Shown here piece by piece: positions 45,569 through 57,745 of a stretch of DNA of 64,000 nt (positions are counted from its first letter, which is position 1; each line of letters begins with the position of its first letter). This stretch comes from Apostichopus japonicus (taxonomy: Eukaryota > Echinodermata > Holothuroidea > Aspidochirotida > Stichopodidae). The position numbers were made by a program, and so were the translations under genes. The notes below the pieces were generated by a model. That model was not told the DNA's origin, made no database searches, and was given only the letters and a program-made list of their open reading frames with translations. The stretch spans positions 6,169,001-6,233,000 of the forward strand of contig NC_092577.1 of assembly GCF_037975245.1 (NCBI RefSeq), written 5' to 3'.

Positions 45569-46829
45569 TTAAAAGGATTGTCTGGTGGCCCAAAGAAGTT
45601 ACCTTAAAAAATAGTAAATAATTTTCCAAACATGTTGTCAAAGTATGAGAACGCTACTGTTGCGTTTGACAGAGAAACGATTTTTTAATCGTTATGGATA
45701 GACATTTCAAATATGATTTGAACAGTACAATACGTGACGTCAGCTCTGCCATAGCAGATTGCGTCATAACCCACCCTCCGCACAGTACCTATACGGTAAT
45801 CACAACAAAAACAGCGTTTGTATACAGATAAATTTCTTCCTTAATTTCCGGTGAAATTTCTTAAAAATTAGATATGTTTTCAAAAACTCCTTAAGCCGCC
45901 ATGTACTTGAGCGGTGGTTCCGTGGTCTTTGAGTAACAGAAGGTAAATTTTAACAGCAGACTCTGAGTTGTTCAGGCTATACATCGCGCTATCCAGCTCT
46001 AACGCGAAAAATGTTCGCATGTAGGCTGTACTAAACGTTGACAATCGGACAGTTCTGCGAAGCCTAAGCTTCTCAGTGCTATATTCTGCTCTGACAACGA
46101 TTCGATCAATTTCTTCAATAATTTCCGGTGAAATTTCTTATAAATTAGATATGATTTAAAAAACTCCTTAAGCCGCGATATATGTAGTAGATCGGTGGTT
46201 TCGTGGTCTTTGTGGAACACAAGATAAGTTTTAACAGCAGGCTCTTCGTTGTTTATACATCGCGGTATCCAGCTCCAGCGCGAAGAATGTTCGCGTGTAT
46301 AGGCTACTCCTAACGTTTACAATCGGACAGTTCTGCGATGACATCGATCCCGCCAAGTTTCATCTTTCGGTTTAACGAATACTTTACAAGGTTCCTTTTA
46401 CTGTTAATTTGATCCGTGAATTTTATTTCAGCGATTTCGAAGAACAGTTTTTGAACTGTGGTTTGAGTGTGAGTGTACTATGTGTAAGGCTATACAAGTA
46501 CACCAACTGAGCATCGTAGTATATACGTTCGCGAGTATGTACGTTATATATATGAGGCAATCCAATGTGTTTACACGTGAGTTAATTTGCTGCGGAATTG
46601 GGAGTGCTAACTTCAAGTCGCCTGTTTTGCCTATCTGCAAGCACTACGTCAATCACCATATTGAAGCGTTCGAACAAACGGTACTTTTGGTGAGAAACTG
46701 GTGAATTTGAAAACCAGATTTCTACAAGAAGAAAACGTCCAATGGGGACAATTTTTACATGGTTAGAAAGAGAAAAATAATAACTGCAAGGACAATGTAT
46801 CAAAATCTTCCACCAGACAATTCCTTTAA
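45569..46829. mobile_element. 1.25-kb TTAA-flanked TIR element
   Basis: TTAA at 45569-45572 is followed by AAGGATTGTCTGGTGG, and CCACCAGACAATTCCT precedes TTAA at 46826-46829. The inverted termini share GATTGTCTGGTGG or nearly so. TTAA target duplication is the mark of piggyBac-type elements, though the ends do not match the usual CCY...RGG pattern, so this is tentative. The interior has no transposase but carries a diverged 275-bp direct duplication (about 45836-46060 and 46110-46339). Confidence 0.55.
45836..46340. repeat. diverged direct duplication
   Basis: Both copies contain 'atttccggtgaaatttctta', 'aactccttaagccgc', 'cggtggtt-cgtggtcttt', 'ttttaacagcag' and end 'caatcggacagttctgcga' (46042-46060 and 46320-46338). 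Identity is roughly 80% by eye, lower in the spacer. It lies inside the TTAA-flanked element. Confidence 0.85.
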
Positions 46830-48040
46830 ATATTTCTCACGGAAGCTGTTAGTGTTCATGTTATTTGTACAGCTGTATAGCAATATTATAGTAGGAACTA
46901 TGAATCTGACCGCTTTTAATTAGCCTCAGCAGGCGATGAGAATAGAAAAAAAAACTTCATTCCCAATTCTTACATGTATAAGAAGGTGAAAGTAGTATGT
47001 ACATAGGTTATGACATATATGTATAGGTCTGATTATATTCCGATGCTGGTTTAAAGGCAACCAGATTTCACATGGGTTCAAGCATCTATCAAAGTTATAA
47101 TAATTTATCAAACTGAGGAAAACTATTAAGTGCTATTTGATGGCGATTAAGTTGATACTGTAGACAAAAACAGCTATGTTAATGTTACATTCGTTAAGTT
47201 ATTCTTGTCATCCAACTATTGCTGTAAACGGATCATCCAGCTTCTCCAAAGGAGAGTCTACTGCAGAGTCTACTGCAAATCAAAGATGCTTGTTAGAAAA
47301 TGCAGAAAGTAATAAACGGCAAAGGCGTAGAATCTTTATATCCGTGACACAGTATCTTGGAAACATTCAAATTCATGTGGGAGATCTTTTGAACAATGTG
47401 TACGTATGCAGCTTCACAATTACGTTTCCAATTCTTTGGTTACCATAGTATCTAGACAACAGAACGAAGCAGTAGTATAATTGCCTCACATTCTAACTGG
47501 TATTATGGTCGTGTTGTGTGAATGTGCGTGGAAAGTAATTTAATCACAGCTCAACCGAAACATAGGTAATGATTTACTCCACACAGCAAATCTGGTGCCA
47601 CTAAAATTATATATTTGCAAGATCTTTTTTCTACAGTTTATTCCAAATCACTATTATAATATTTTCACAATTTACAAAATAGTCTTCAATTTTCGTTCAT
47701 TTTATCAAAAAACGTTTCACCTCTTCCTTCATTTATATCAATCGCCAAAATGTCCAGCATGTGCACTTTGGATTACCGTGAGTCTGATATTTACAAGCAA
47801 TTTCGTTTATATATGCACTCCAAACACAAATGATAGGCAATAAAAACAGTTTCTGATATGATTTTAAAACCATGCAAAGAACAAAGTTACACCGCGCTGC
47901 TTTGTATCGGTCACCATCCGCCACATTACTATACTCCATCCTCATTTCTGACCTAAAAACTACAGGTATTAAATGTCTTATATACAGGAACATTTACCTT
48001 GATAAATTTGAGGTAATAATAAGTAAGATTAAGAAGAAGA
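46830..48040. other. no supported gene
   Basis: A plus-strand frame at 47176-47448 (90 codons, with STAESTAN and NKRQRRRIF) is the only mildly protein-like segment. It has no recognisable domain and no clear splice partners. The rest is AT-rich. Confidence 0.35.
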
Positions 48041-48049
48041 AAGAGTAGC

Positions 48050-50160
48050 AAAAGTGGACTTTTACAATTTCTGTACTTTGTGCTGTTTTTGTTACAATCT
48101 GCTGGTATGTAAACTTGACTGTGAAAAGAATTAGAAGGACTTAAAGACATAATGTTACTTCAGTCCACCAGGGATGATTAAATGAGGATTTTTAACAAAA
48201 AAATATCCACGACACTAAATGTGTGGGACACAAATTGTCTAAATCTAGATCAACGACAAATAATTCACTGATTTGGAGCAGTCACGTGATTGTGACAACA
48301 CATCTAGATATCTTAGTTATTTACAGGGTATCCAATAAGTCTGCGAATATTTCACGGTTTGGTCAATGAACAACCTATGAAGTAATAGGCAGCTTATGTT
48401 AATGGAAGACCAGATTCTCCTAACACCAGAGAAAACGAAAATATTACTATAACCAGTGAAACCAGGGAGCCTGCTACAAAGACAAATATGCAAGTGCAGC
48501 TACCGTAAGCTACATGGTCGGCTAGGTGGACTGTTTTACGACTGTTGTATGTGCCATGATGAAAATTACGGTGACATTAAATGAACATAAACAAGAACGG
48601 TGCAACATGATTGACAACATTGTACGGTTTCATTTTTTTTTTCATATTTATTATTTGATTACAATATTTGTTAATGTCATTCATTTTCACTATAGCTAAG
48701 TTTTGTTTCAGAAGAATAATACCAATGTTTCACGAGGATGTATAGTGGTATGTTGGAATCATTAAGCAGTGTCGGTTATGTCAATTATGTTGTCTCAAAG
48801 TCATACACGCTACTAGTGTTCTACTAAATGTTGAAATGATATGTTCGGTTGTTAATAATCATACCAATGTTCATGATTTACTTACAGAATGTTATTACAA
48901 AAATATATTTTCAAGATTTGTATTGCTGTTCACTTCCAGATATTTAACATTTTTTTCTACGTTTGGATTAACGTGATACAAAAGTTTACGTCAGTTTTTC
49001 CTGTATTATTTGGCGCCCTCAACTTTCCACCCAATCCTAGACACTAGTGATAAGCAATGAATGAGGCTGGAAGGTCCAGGTGTGGCAATATAATATCCTT
49101 AACAATTGAAGATAATTATCAAGATACAATAAACAATTAGCCGATGACAAATTATGAATATTTAAATCAGATTACTGCAGTTACCAACTATACCGTAGTT
49201 GAAACTACTCAACTTCAATCCCAACCACCCCCCCCCCCCACCCCGGTTCCTGACTCTTTCAAAATCGTCTAATCTGTGTATGTTTGTGTCTGTTCAAAAC
49301 ACGATGGAAATAATACGAATATCTGTCTTATATTCATATTATATCAAGTGATTGCATATGTTTGGTAACCATGGTATCGGTACAACAGGGCGGGTTAGTA
49401 GAACTGCACTTATTACTACAGAGTTTCTTTCTATTTTATAATTTATTCCCATTTATCACGAATGCAATAATCACCACTCCCCCTTCCCTCCCCTTAGAAA
49501 TAAAGGGGAAAAAAGAGTATTAGATCGGAACACTTGCAATGTCTTTAATGGAAATAGCTCCTCGTATACCTTGATATATACAAATGTCCAAGATCATGGC
49601 AAGCATTACCATTCAGAAGAATATACTAGAGTTTATTGGTTTCAAATACAAACCAGACCCGTCAATTTCATTATATCTAAGCCTGCTAGACCCATACACT
49701 TATGTCAGCTACGTATACACTAATATGGATAAATAAGAATTTAAGCAAGTGATCCCTTAAATGCCCTGAAGAATTTTGAGAAGCAAAGTTATTTATTAGC
49801 AAGATTTAATTCCAAAGGAAGAATACTATGATGGATATTTGTGTTGTTTCTTCTACAATCTGCTGGTAACAAACTTGGCCGTAAAAGGAAAGATAAGGAC
49901 CTTGAAAACAAAATGTTACTTTATTTCACCAAAATCACACCAAGTTAGATGAGAGCAGTCAGGGATTTAAACAAACAAATAAAACATGACAATTAATTTG
50001 TGGGACACAATATTGTCTGAATTTGATTAAACGATAAATAACTCACTAGTAAGTATAGCAGTCATTGGTTGTAACAACATAACTACATATCTTAATTAGT
50101 TGCAGGGCTATCTAGTTATAAGTGCATATTATATGGATTGTTCAAAGATATAACCTATAA
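48050..50160. repeat. diverged segmental duplication, two copies about 1.8 kb apart
   Basis: Copy 1 (about 48080-48360) and copy 2 (about 49850-50130) share in order 'acaatctgctggta', 'aatgttact', 'tgtgggacacaa-ttgtct', 'acgacaaataattcac' versus 'acgataaataactcac', and 'acatatctt-agtta'. Weaker similarity extends to 'atggaagacc' at 48401 and 50455. No coding frame is conserved between the copies. Confidence 0.7.
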
Positions 50161-50604
50161 CGTAACATGAAGCTTTATTTAATTTTATTTAAACGTCTTC
50201 CCAGTGACTTAATTCTCAACTTTATTTGAGTTGAACATTACAAAAGTATAGAAACCAAGTTAACATACATTTTTAGAGCCAAATTTGCCATACATCTGTT
50301 CCTATTACTAACTTCCAAATTTCCCCCATCACCATTCTGTGCATTTGACCACTCGCAAAATAACATAGAAATCGTTAAATTTAATTTGATTACCCTATTA
50401 CTTGATTAAGACCATCAATTTAAAGTATTAAATCTATCAGTGTTAAATCATAAATGGAAGACCCACGTCTCACACCAACAGAAACAACTTAAAACATATC
50501 AATGTCCATGTCTATTTGAAACCAAGGAACTGGTACAGTAAGATACAGGGTCAGTTAAACGGTCTGTTACAACGTAAATCATGAGAATGGCTGTAAGCAC
50601 AACA

Positions 50605-50840
50605 GTAAGTACGTAAAAATAATAAGTACGTACGTAATATAATCACGTCCGTACGTGATAACTATTACGTGCGTACGTATTAATTATCACGTACGTACGT
50701 AATACATACCACATATATATACGTACGTAATAAATATCACGTTCGTACGTGATATTATTACGTGCGTAAGTAGTATCATTACGTACGCACGTGATAAGTA
50801 ATGCGTACGCACGAATTATTATTACGTACGTACGTTATAC
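50605..50840. repeat. TACGTACG palindrome array
   Basis: About nine units of 25-30 bp, each centred on ACGTACGT or a one-base variant (acgtccgtacgt, acgtgcgtacgt, acgtacgcacgt), separated by AT-rich spacers such as 'aataattatc'. Units alternate 'tattacgt...' and '...acgtgataa', so neighbours are partly inverted. No coding potential. Confidence 0.9.
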
Positions 50841-51781
50841 TTTTTTTTACCATGTCCTCTCTAGAGCTTCGTACTTTTACCACCCCTCAAAATAATACGA
50901 CGGTATATGCAAAATGATTGGCATATACGTAACAAACATGTCAAAAAGTAAACCTTGTATATTTATCTTTACAATAATAGTAATACTATCTAACTGATAA
51001 TCTCACTGATATGGAAGTTGTACGAGTGTTTCAAAATAGAACAATACATTGGACGGACTGAATAAGATTCATGAAACAATCGTCGCATATCAAGAGCCTC
51101 CCTTCCCCCACACATTCCCTGTTCTAGTCTCTCAATTTTCTCTTCTTTCTTACACGGCGATCTGAATTCCGTTTTCTCTGAATGTCGCGAAATATTACGT
51201 TGCATCTTTACAAACTTAAACTATGTTAAACTATGTTTACATACAGTGACGGCTGTTTCGAAATGAGTTTTAGAAAACACAATCAGAGTGATTTTGTCCA
51301 TATACTTTAATCTTACTGAACTATTCGAATAATCTCTATTAGTGTTTAATAATAGAGTATTGTAGTATATAGCTGGATTTCAATCCTGATTTAATTAAAA
51401 GTTAGCATGTGTGTCTCGTTTCTGCAAGCCAGTATTGTGCTTTGATATATCTTGAATAATAAAACAAATTTATGGTTGGGTAATAAGGGACACACGGGGT
51501 GACATTCAGGTAGAAAAGGCAACAATAATAAAAGAAATCTGACCAACGTTTGGGAGCAGGAGCAAGAAGATGTCTGTAATTGTCTGTTGTTTTAACTTAT
51601 ATCTGTTTATCACAATCTAATTCAAATGCTACCATCAACTAAGTGCATTTTACTGATTATGTTGTCACTATTATTTATTTTATATTTACTGGTAAAGTAA
51701 TACAAAGGGCAGCTTAGCTCATATAAACTGACCAGAATGCATTATGAGCAATAGCTGTAAGAAATGTGTACAATCGCTTAC
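50841..51781. other. host intron, no gene seen
   Basis: AT-rich sequence downstream (minus-strand sense) of the exon at 51782-51840. The frame at 50990-51205 lacks motifs. Confidence 0.4.
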
Positions 51782-51840
51782 CTGCCATAGACCGGTCTGT
51801 AGATTCAGGCGACGAGAACTAGCACCTCGATAGTTCCATA
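51782..51840 (-). CDS. host gene, internal 59-bp exon
   Basis: On the minus strand, acceptor cgtttgttttattcatcag, then 59 bp, then donor gtaagcg. The first two bases (TA) complete a codon begun by the G that ends the exon at 57669-57745 (G+TA = Val). The remaining 19 codons read WNYRGASSRRLNLQTGLWQ and end in phase 0. The other two frames contain stops. Exact phase agreement with the upstream exon supports the model. Family unknown. Confidence 0.65.
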
Positions 51841-53919
51841 CTGATGAATAAAACAAACGAAATTGATGAAAATGCAAGTGCAATTTAAATATTTTTTTCT
51901 TTTGAGGGGGGGGGGGCTGTAATGAAATATTAAACATTATATTCACCGGATTTATGTTGGCCCTCGATGATACCCTCATATCAGCTGATAAATCAATCTG
52001 GTTGATTCCTTAAGTTTGATCGTATCAGTTTTACTATTATATCATCTCAGTAATATATATGATCAGTTAACAATCCTTATATCTCAGTAAGATTACCGAT
52101 CAGTTTACTATCATTATCATCTCGGTTTTATACCTGATCAGTTTACAACCATTATCCTCTTAGTTATATAACCAATCAGGTTAGAATTGTTGTCATCTCA
52201 ATAGCATAACTGATCAGTTGTGCACTTATCCCACATAACACATGTGAAACAACTCAAATAGGAGTGAATATTGAACTAAATTAAGAAAACAAATCATAGT
52301 CGAGTATTCGATGTTCAGATCAAGCATAATCATCCATGAGGGGATGAACTGATCAGAGAACACTAAACATCAGTGACGTCATCACAGATCATGAAAGCCA
52401 ATAATCTAAATGTTGATCATAAGAAAATATAGTATTTGGATTTATGGAGCTACAAGCCTAGGCAAATCATCGTCATAATCACGTGATCACAATTCCAATG
52501 TCCTGAGAGTATTTCAGTTGTGTAAACTAAGGTGTATATTTCTTGTTTCCAGTCACTTTCTTAGGTATGTTTGTTTTCAACTGTATTAAGACTAAATACA
52601 TAAATCTCTCTACTAGTACCTTATATGGAGGAGGAAGGTATGTATAATCTAACATCGTGTTATTATAACTTGACATGCACAATTGTAACATTGAACAATA
52701 ACGCTGTCCAAATTTCTGATTAGTTCTAAGAAACCTACATTAAAGTCTGTTATCAACAGAAGTGTAAATGGAGACAAATAACACTTACGTGTAAACACAT
52801 ATTAATGAAGATACCATATCAATATAAATTATTTTTTGTGTCGTGGTTTGTCTTTCAGATCATCAATAAGGCCGTGACAAAACTACAACACGAACTAAAC
52901 AGAAAAATCAGCAGCAATTGTTTACAATTACTATAATTGCTGAGTTGAAATAGAACAGACCATTGTAACGTCCCTTTGTTTCTGTTTGTTTACTTCTTCT
53001 GATTACGAAATTCGAATGCAAGCCTAGGCTATCGTAGCGGATCTTACAAAGATATCATAATTGCAGTGCACTCTATTAATAACCGGCCGTTTACCTGTCC
53101 AGAACTACCCACCTGCTGTAACTAAAAGCAGGTCCCTAGTTTTACGGTTATGATTCAGTAACAATTCTGAGGACGATATGACAAATGCTCATATCCACTT
53201 AAATCAAGAAACATGTATCTAGTTTGATTAACCACGATAACTTCTTTTTAATTATAGACTACCATGGCCTACAGCATAGATGCATCCATGGCCGTTTGCT
53301 TGATCCAAGCGAAGGATGGATACTTTCTCTTGAGCATCATATTTATTTAATGAGTAAGAACATTGAACATTCAATAAAAAAGACATAATTGATATTTTTT
53401 GGAATTTACTCGTTGACCGATGAAGAAGACTAATTGAATTGTATATCTACTCTGAATTGCTCTCTTAACTACTACTTGCAAGGTCAATGGATACTCTTAG
53501 AAACACAGTAAGCTGCCTTACTCAAACATATTGAATCTGTTTACAACATTTTAGCATCTCAGCGAAATTCAAAGCAATTTTAAGTTCAATCTGCAACATA
53601 TACTACGCGTTATAGGGAGTAAAGATATATACATCGTTACCTCATCAGGTATATAATACAGATGTGAAACTGTATCGAATCGATAAACAATATGTTTATT
53701 GATAGTGTAACGTAACTTCCCTGTCTGGTGGGGCAGTCTATTATGATGGGGTCGGCGAAAGAGAGTCTCGACAAAAGGATGACAATGGAGAAGATGCTAC
53801 AGTGCTCGTGGCACAGTGGTATCGTTTATTCAGACTTCCGTCTCCTTACTAGGTTCATTAAATGTTCTTACACTTATCCTTGATTACGCTGAACGTAACT
53901 GTTAACGCAATTCATCAAC
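51841..53919. other. host intron, no supported gene
   Basis: AT-rich sequence with a G-run near 51906 and many 'tgatcagtt' words at 52060-52220. Isolated splice-like signals (a plus-strand acceptor at 52858, a 21-bp minus-strand candidate at 53098) could not be linked to the gene model. Confidence 0.4.
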
Positions 53920-54147
53920 GCAGCGTAGAACACGGCTCTAAACGCAACGCCCAACGAAACGTCCAACGCGGCGCCACACGCAGCGTATAACGCAACGTAC
54001 AACGCGGCGCCCAACGCAGCGCAGGACGTAATGTATAACGCGGCGCTAAACGCAACGCCAAACGCAACGGCCGACGCGGCGCCACTCGCAGCGTAAAACG
54101 CAACGTATAACGCGGCGATAAACGGAACGCCAAACGCAGCGTCTAAA
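53920..54147. repeat. 12-bp minisatellite, 19 exact-length units
   Basis: Nineteen consecutive units of exactly 12 bp on the pattern GCRRCGYMMAAC (for example gcggcgcccaac, gcagcgtataac, gcaacgtacaac), with no insertion or deletion across 228 bp. The variants gcggcg, gcagcg and gcaacg recur in order, suggesting a 36-48-bp higher-order unit. The 12-bp period keeps minus-strand frames (alanine-rich or arginine-rich) open. The local GC content is far above its surroundings. Confidence 0.95.
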
Positions 54148-54450
54148 TATGAAATCAGATTCAAAGCTAAAGATTTAACTTAACGGTGTCTGCAATGCCG
54201 TTAATCGATGTAAATATACTTAGAACCAATCGATGGACTTAATGGCAGTAATGTATCTTTCTGATAGCTGACCTAGGCTATTCACTAATGTTCCTACTTA
54301 CGGACTAACTGAAATATATCCAATCACAGCAGAACACTGATCTCTACTAAAGTACACACATTGTCAAGCAGTTCAGAGCGCTACTAAATAACGTAAAATG
54401 ATAACAGTCGGTCAATAAAGTTGCTCCTAAATAACTGGGCGTAATCTCCC

Positions 54451-55125
54451 TCAGTGCAATAGCACAGTTTGCTAACAATTTATACAACTCACAAATGTAT
54501 TCAATAATATTCTGAGCGCTTACAATATCTACGAACAGTTATACACGGTGCCGTGGTATTAGAAACCTACCTACTTGGATAATAGTAAATGATATGATAA
54601 CGTACCGTACGTAGACGTCTTGAGAGATTTTGTCAAAGAGTCCCACGCTGCACGCACCATCAGTTCCTTTTATACTCAGTGCAATAGCGCAGTTTGCTAA
54701 CAATTTATACAACTCACAAATGTATTCAGTAATATTCTGAGCGCTTACAATATCTACGAACAGTTATACACGGTGCCGTGGTATTAGAAACCTACCTACT
54801 TGGATAATAGTAAATGATATGATAACGTACCGTACGTAGACGTCTTGAGAGATTTTGTCAAATAGTCCCACGCTGCACGCACCATCAGTTCCTTTTATAC
54901 TCAGTGCAATAGCGCAGTTTGCTAACAATTTATACAACTCACAAATGTATTCAATAATATTCTGAGCGCTTACAATATCTACGAACAGTTATACACGGTG
55001 CCGTGGTATTAGAAACCTACCTACTTGGATAATAGTAAATGATATGATAACGTACCGTACGTAGACGTCTTGAGAGATTTTGTCAAAGAGTCCCACGCTG
55101 CACGCACCATCAGTTCCTTTTATAC
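54451..55125. repeat. 225-bp tandem repeat, three near-identical copies
   Basis: Copies start 'tcagtgcaatagc' at 54451, 54676 and 54901 and end 'agttccttttatact'. Only a few substitutions separate them ('caataatattc' against 'cagtaatattc', 'aaagagtcc' against 'aaatagtcc'), so the expansion is recent. Each unit contains 'cgtaccgtacgtagacgtc'. No open frame. Confidence 0.95.
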
Positions 55126-57668
55126 TGAAACAATGGCTTAAATTTACGCGCACGAGAATGTTCTACTTCAAAGTACACCGCCTCAGAGTTGCGGTCACCA
55201 GTCTTCCGGGGACCGAAAGGCCACAATTGCTTACGTCTTAGTAAACAACTTAGGAGGATAACGGGGATTTCCCGGCAAAGAAATATAACATTACTTAAAC
55301 AGCTTAAAGAATAACTTTCAAAGTTTCAATACTACGCAAGTTCGGTTACAATAGCTTGAAAATGTAACTAATACTTATCAGATCCAAAATAAAGCCTTTT
55401 TTATGCATTTCGTTTTGCAGATTTACAGACCCCCAAAAAATGTAAATTAGATATTTTATTTTGATTGTTTAATGTTATCAAAGGGTGCGATGCGAGATCC
55501 CCAGAAGCTGCAGAATTTTGAGAAATAGTTGTCAGGAAGAAGCTTAACCTCAACTTTATACAGAACGTTTCTCAGAGCCCAGTAGCGGGTCGAGGGGCTA
55601 ACGCCCAGTGAAAAAGCAGCATTTTTAATATTTCTTGTTCTCTCATAGCGAGTCCAACCACAACAACTACGTGTACATAAGATAGAGGAATTACATTCTC
55701 TGGAAAATATTTGAAGCACTGGTTGGTTCCACGAGGGGAAGCCCCTCGGAAACCACATGTTATAAATAAATGATATTTCTCTAGAATGTATTGCAAGCAG
55801 GCTGGTGGGGATCCGTTGGACTTACGCTGCAGCGTTTTGCAGATATATTGAAGTAATTGTGAAACACTGAAATCTATTTATGAGAAGTGCTCAATTTTCA
55901 GCGGATTGAAGTGCAAGGCCCTGGTGAAGGGGTGGGGCCGAGCATCAGGAATCTGCTGCATTTTATTTACCTAATATTATCCAAATTTGGGGAAATATAG
56001 ACGTAAGGGAATAACAGACAGGCCGATTCTGTTTTCCTTTCTTCGTTTTTGTATTATAACTCTTACTTTCTTAAGTGTACGACCATGAAAAATTTATCTT
56101 CAATTGGTCAACCGACTTGGCATCAATTTGAGACCGAGCGGTGTGACACCCATACCACTGTTTGTATACTTATGAGGTCGCGTTCTCAAATAATAATAGT
56201 AAAATTCTACTTTCCTGTTTCCAAGTACAGCGTTAGTGTAAGCAAAGAACTCTTTCAGTATCATATTAGTCTCACTAGACGTTCACTCTTAACTTTACGA
56301 TTTACAAATATGTCCATATGATAAGGAAAATATTTAATTAAATGTCTACTGATAATTTAACACAGTTTCTGCTTGGTTGCCATGACAACTATATGTGAAA
56401 CAAAAGAAATAGGTGCCCGTTCTGGAACAGTTAATGGGTGACACACTATTGCATACCTCAGTACTTTAATTCCTCTATAGAATATGGTTTTAAATTCATA
56501 TATAATTCTAAATGCTTTCCTTCATATCATTACCCACTTTTTATTTATACTAAAATTTATTCAGGCAAATCATGTATGGATGTTAGTTTCCCCAATACAT
56601 ATAAATTTTACTCTTGTCAAGCGCACATCGCGGGGGTGATGGGATGTCTCCATCCCCCCCCCCAAAAAAAAAAGAAACGCTACCACGTATTTCCAACTAA
56701 ATCAGCGTAGTTATAGCACAGTGTAGTGTTTCGACTTAGACATTGGACATAGTTAAAGTCAAACTACACCTCAGAGGTATTATTTGCAGTATAAACTTCC
56801 CCTTTTTCTGGGGAAGCACCACAGACCCCCCCCCCCCCCTCCTCTCCATATATGATGTCGGCTTTGACGACCCTCTGTTCCTGTAAACCACTGCAGAACG
56901 AGTGTCTTCTCTGTGCATTTATAAAGTCTTCATGGTAATGTTGTCCATCAGAATATTTTGAGTACGGTTCATCTAGTACCAACATTTCCGACACATGTTT
57001 GGTCTCTTTTTTGTTTTCCTTTTTGTTTTAAACACTTTGCAGCAATTTCAGAGAAACAAAAACTTCGTTTGCAGAAATTGCAAAAGAATTATGTTACACT
57101 TTGCGGCGTTATTTTGCAATTCAGATTGTAAGAATGGTTTTAAGCGGAGGTGTGGATTTGTTTAAATGTGTGTGTTTGTGCGGGGGGGGGGGGTGGAAGG
57201 GGGTTGATAGACTCCTATAGGGGCACAGCATTACTTCAAAACCTTACACAATAATTGCCGCTGTGTAATTAAGTTTCCCAAAGTGTGTGATACCACTTCC
57301 TTTCAGAAAGAGATTTAAAGCATCAGTTGATTTGATTGCTACTCTCAAAAACATCTTATAGGGCAGTGATCTCGAAACATGGACATGTAAGGTATAAGAC
57401 TTATCTCTTACATCAACCAAGCTTAGCAATATGAAGTGTTGTTACATTTCTATTATTCGATTTGTTGTTTACTGTCACAAGACTCTGTTGTGAGTGTCTT
57501 CTTCATTTAAAATGGCAATCATGTGTTGCTGATCCATAACTCTCTTGTATGTGAATCAACAACACTTTACATGTCAACAGAAATTCACATAGTTGGCTGG
57601 TTAGTAAAGCCTTTAAATAAATGTAAGAAATTTGAAATTTGTCTGATATGACGTCATTGTGACAATAC
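55126..57668. other. host intron; dispersed repeat fragments, no gene
   Basis: Around 55560-55760, 'gaggggctaacgcccagtg' and 'cgaggggaagcccctcg' are short G/C-rich palindromes typical of dispersed elements; the 100-codon minus-strand frame there has no motif. C-runs occur near 56656 and 56827, and a G-run at 57182. No exon was found. Confidence 0.4.
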
Positions 57669-57745
57669 CTTTCAAGTTTCTTGACTTCACGGATGATGGA
57701 ATGGATCCAACCGGAATAGTGTCTGGTAGATCGTACCGCCTAAAC
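57669..57745 (-). CDS. host gene, 77-bp exon (most 5' exon found)
   Basis: On the minus strand, acceptor attactctacttctctccatag, 77 bp, donor gtattgtc. The first base closes a codon from an upstream exon not found in this window. Then 25 codons run FRRYDLPDTIPVGSIPSS followed by V-K-S-R-N-L-K, and a final G begins the Val codon completed by the 51782-51840 exon. One other frame stops at its second codon (GTT TAG). Exons further 5' should lie above 57.75 kb or beyond the window. The family is not recognised. Confidence 0.6.

Noticed and set aside
47176-47448. 90-codon plus-strand frame with STAESTAN and NKRQRRRIF
   Set aside because: No domain, no homologue recognised, no splice support; composition compatible with chance.
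48380-48509. Plus-strand open stretch (G-R-P-D-S-P-N-T-R-E-N) ending in a stop
   Set aside because: Not conserved as a frame in the diverged duplicate near 50455 and without a good acceptor.
52859-52936. Possible plus-strand terminal exon (acceptor tttgtctttcag, 25 codons, stop)
   Set aside because: Good acceptor and protein-like content, but no upstream plus-strand exon or other support was found.
53098-53118. 21-bp minus-strand microexon between acceptor cttttagttacag and donor gtaaac
   Set aside because: In the phase required between the 57669 and 51782 exons it introduces a stop codon; the two neighbours splice in phase without it.
53874-54164. Alanine-rich 96-codon minus-strand frame resembling a repetitive structural protein
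   Set aside because: Explained by the 12-bp minisatellite; no signal peptide, and a second frame is equally open.
55456-55796. Minus-strand 74-100-codon frames
   Set aside because: They cover G/C-rich palindromic words typical of dispersed elements and overlap in two frames; no motif.
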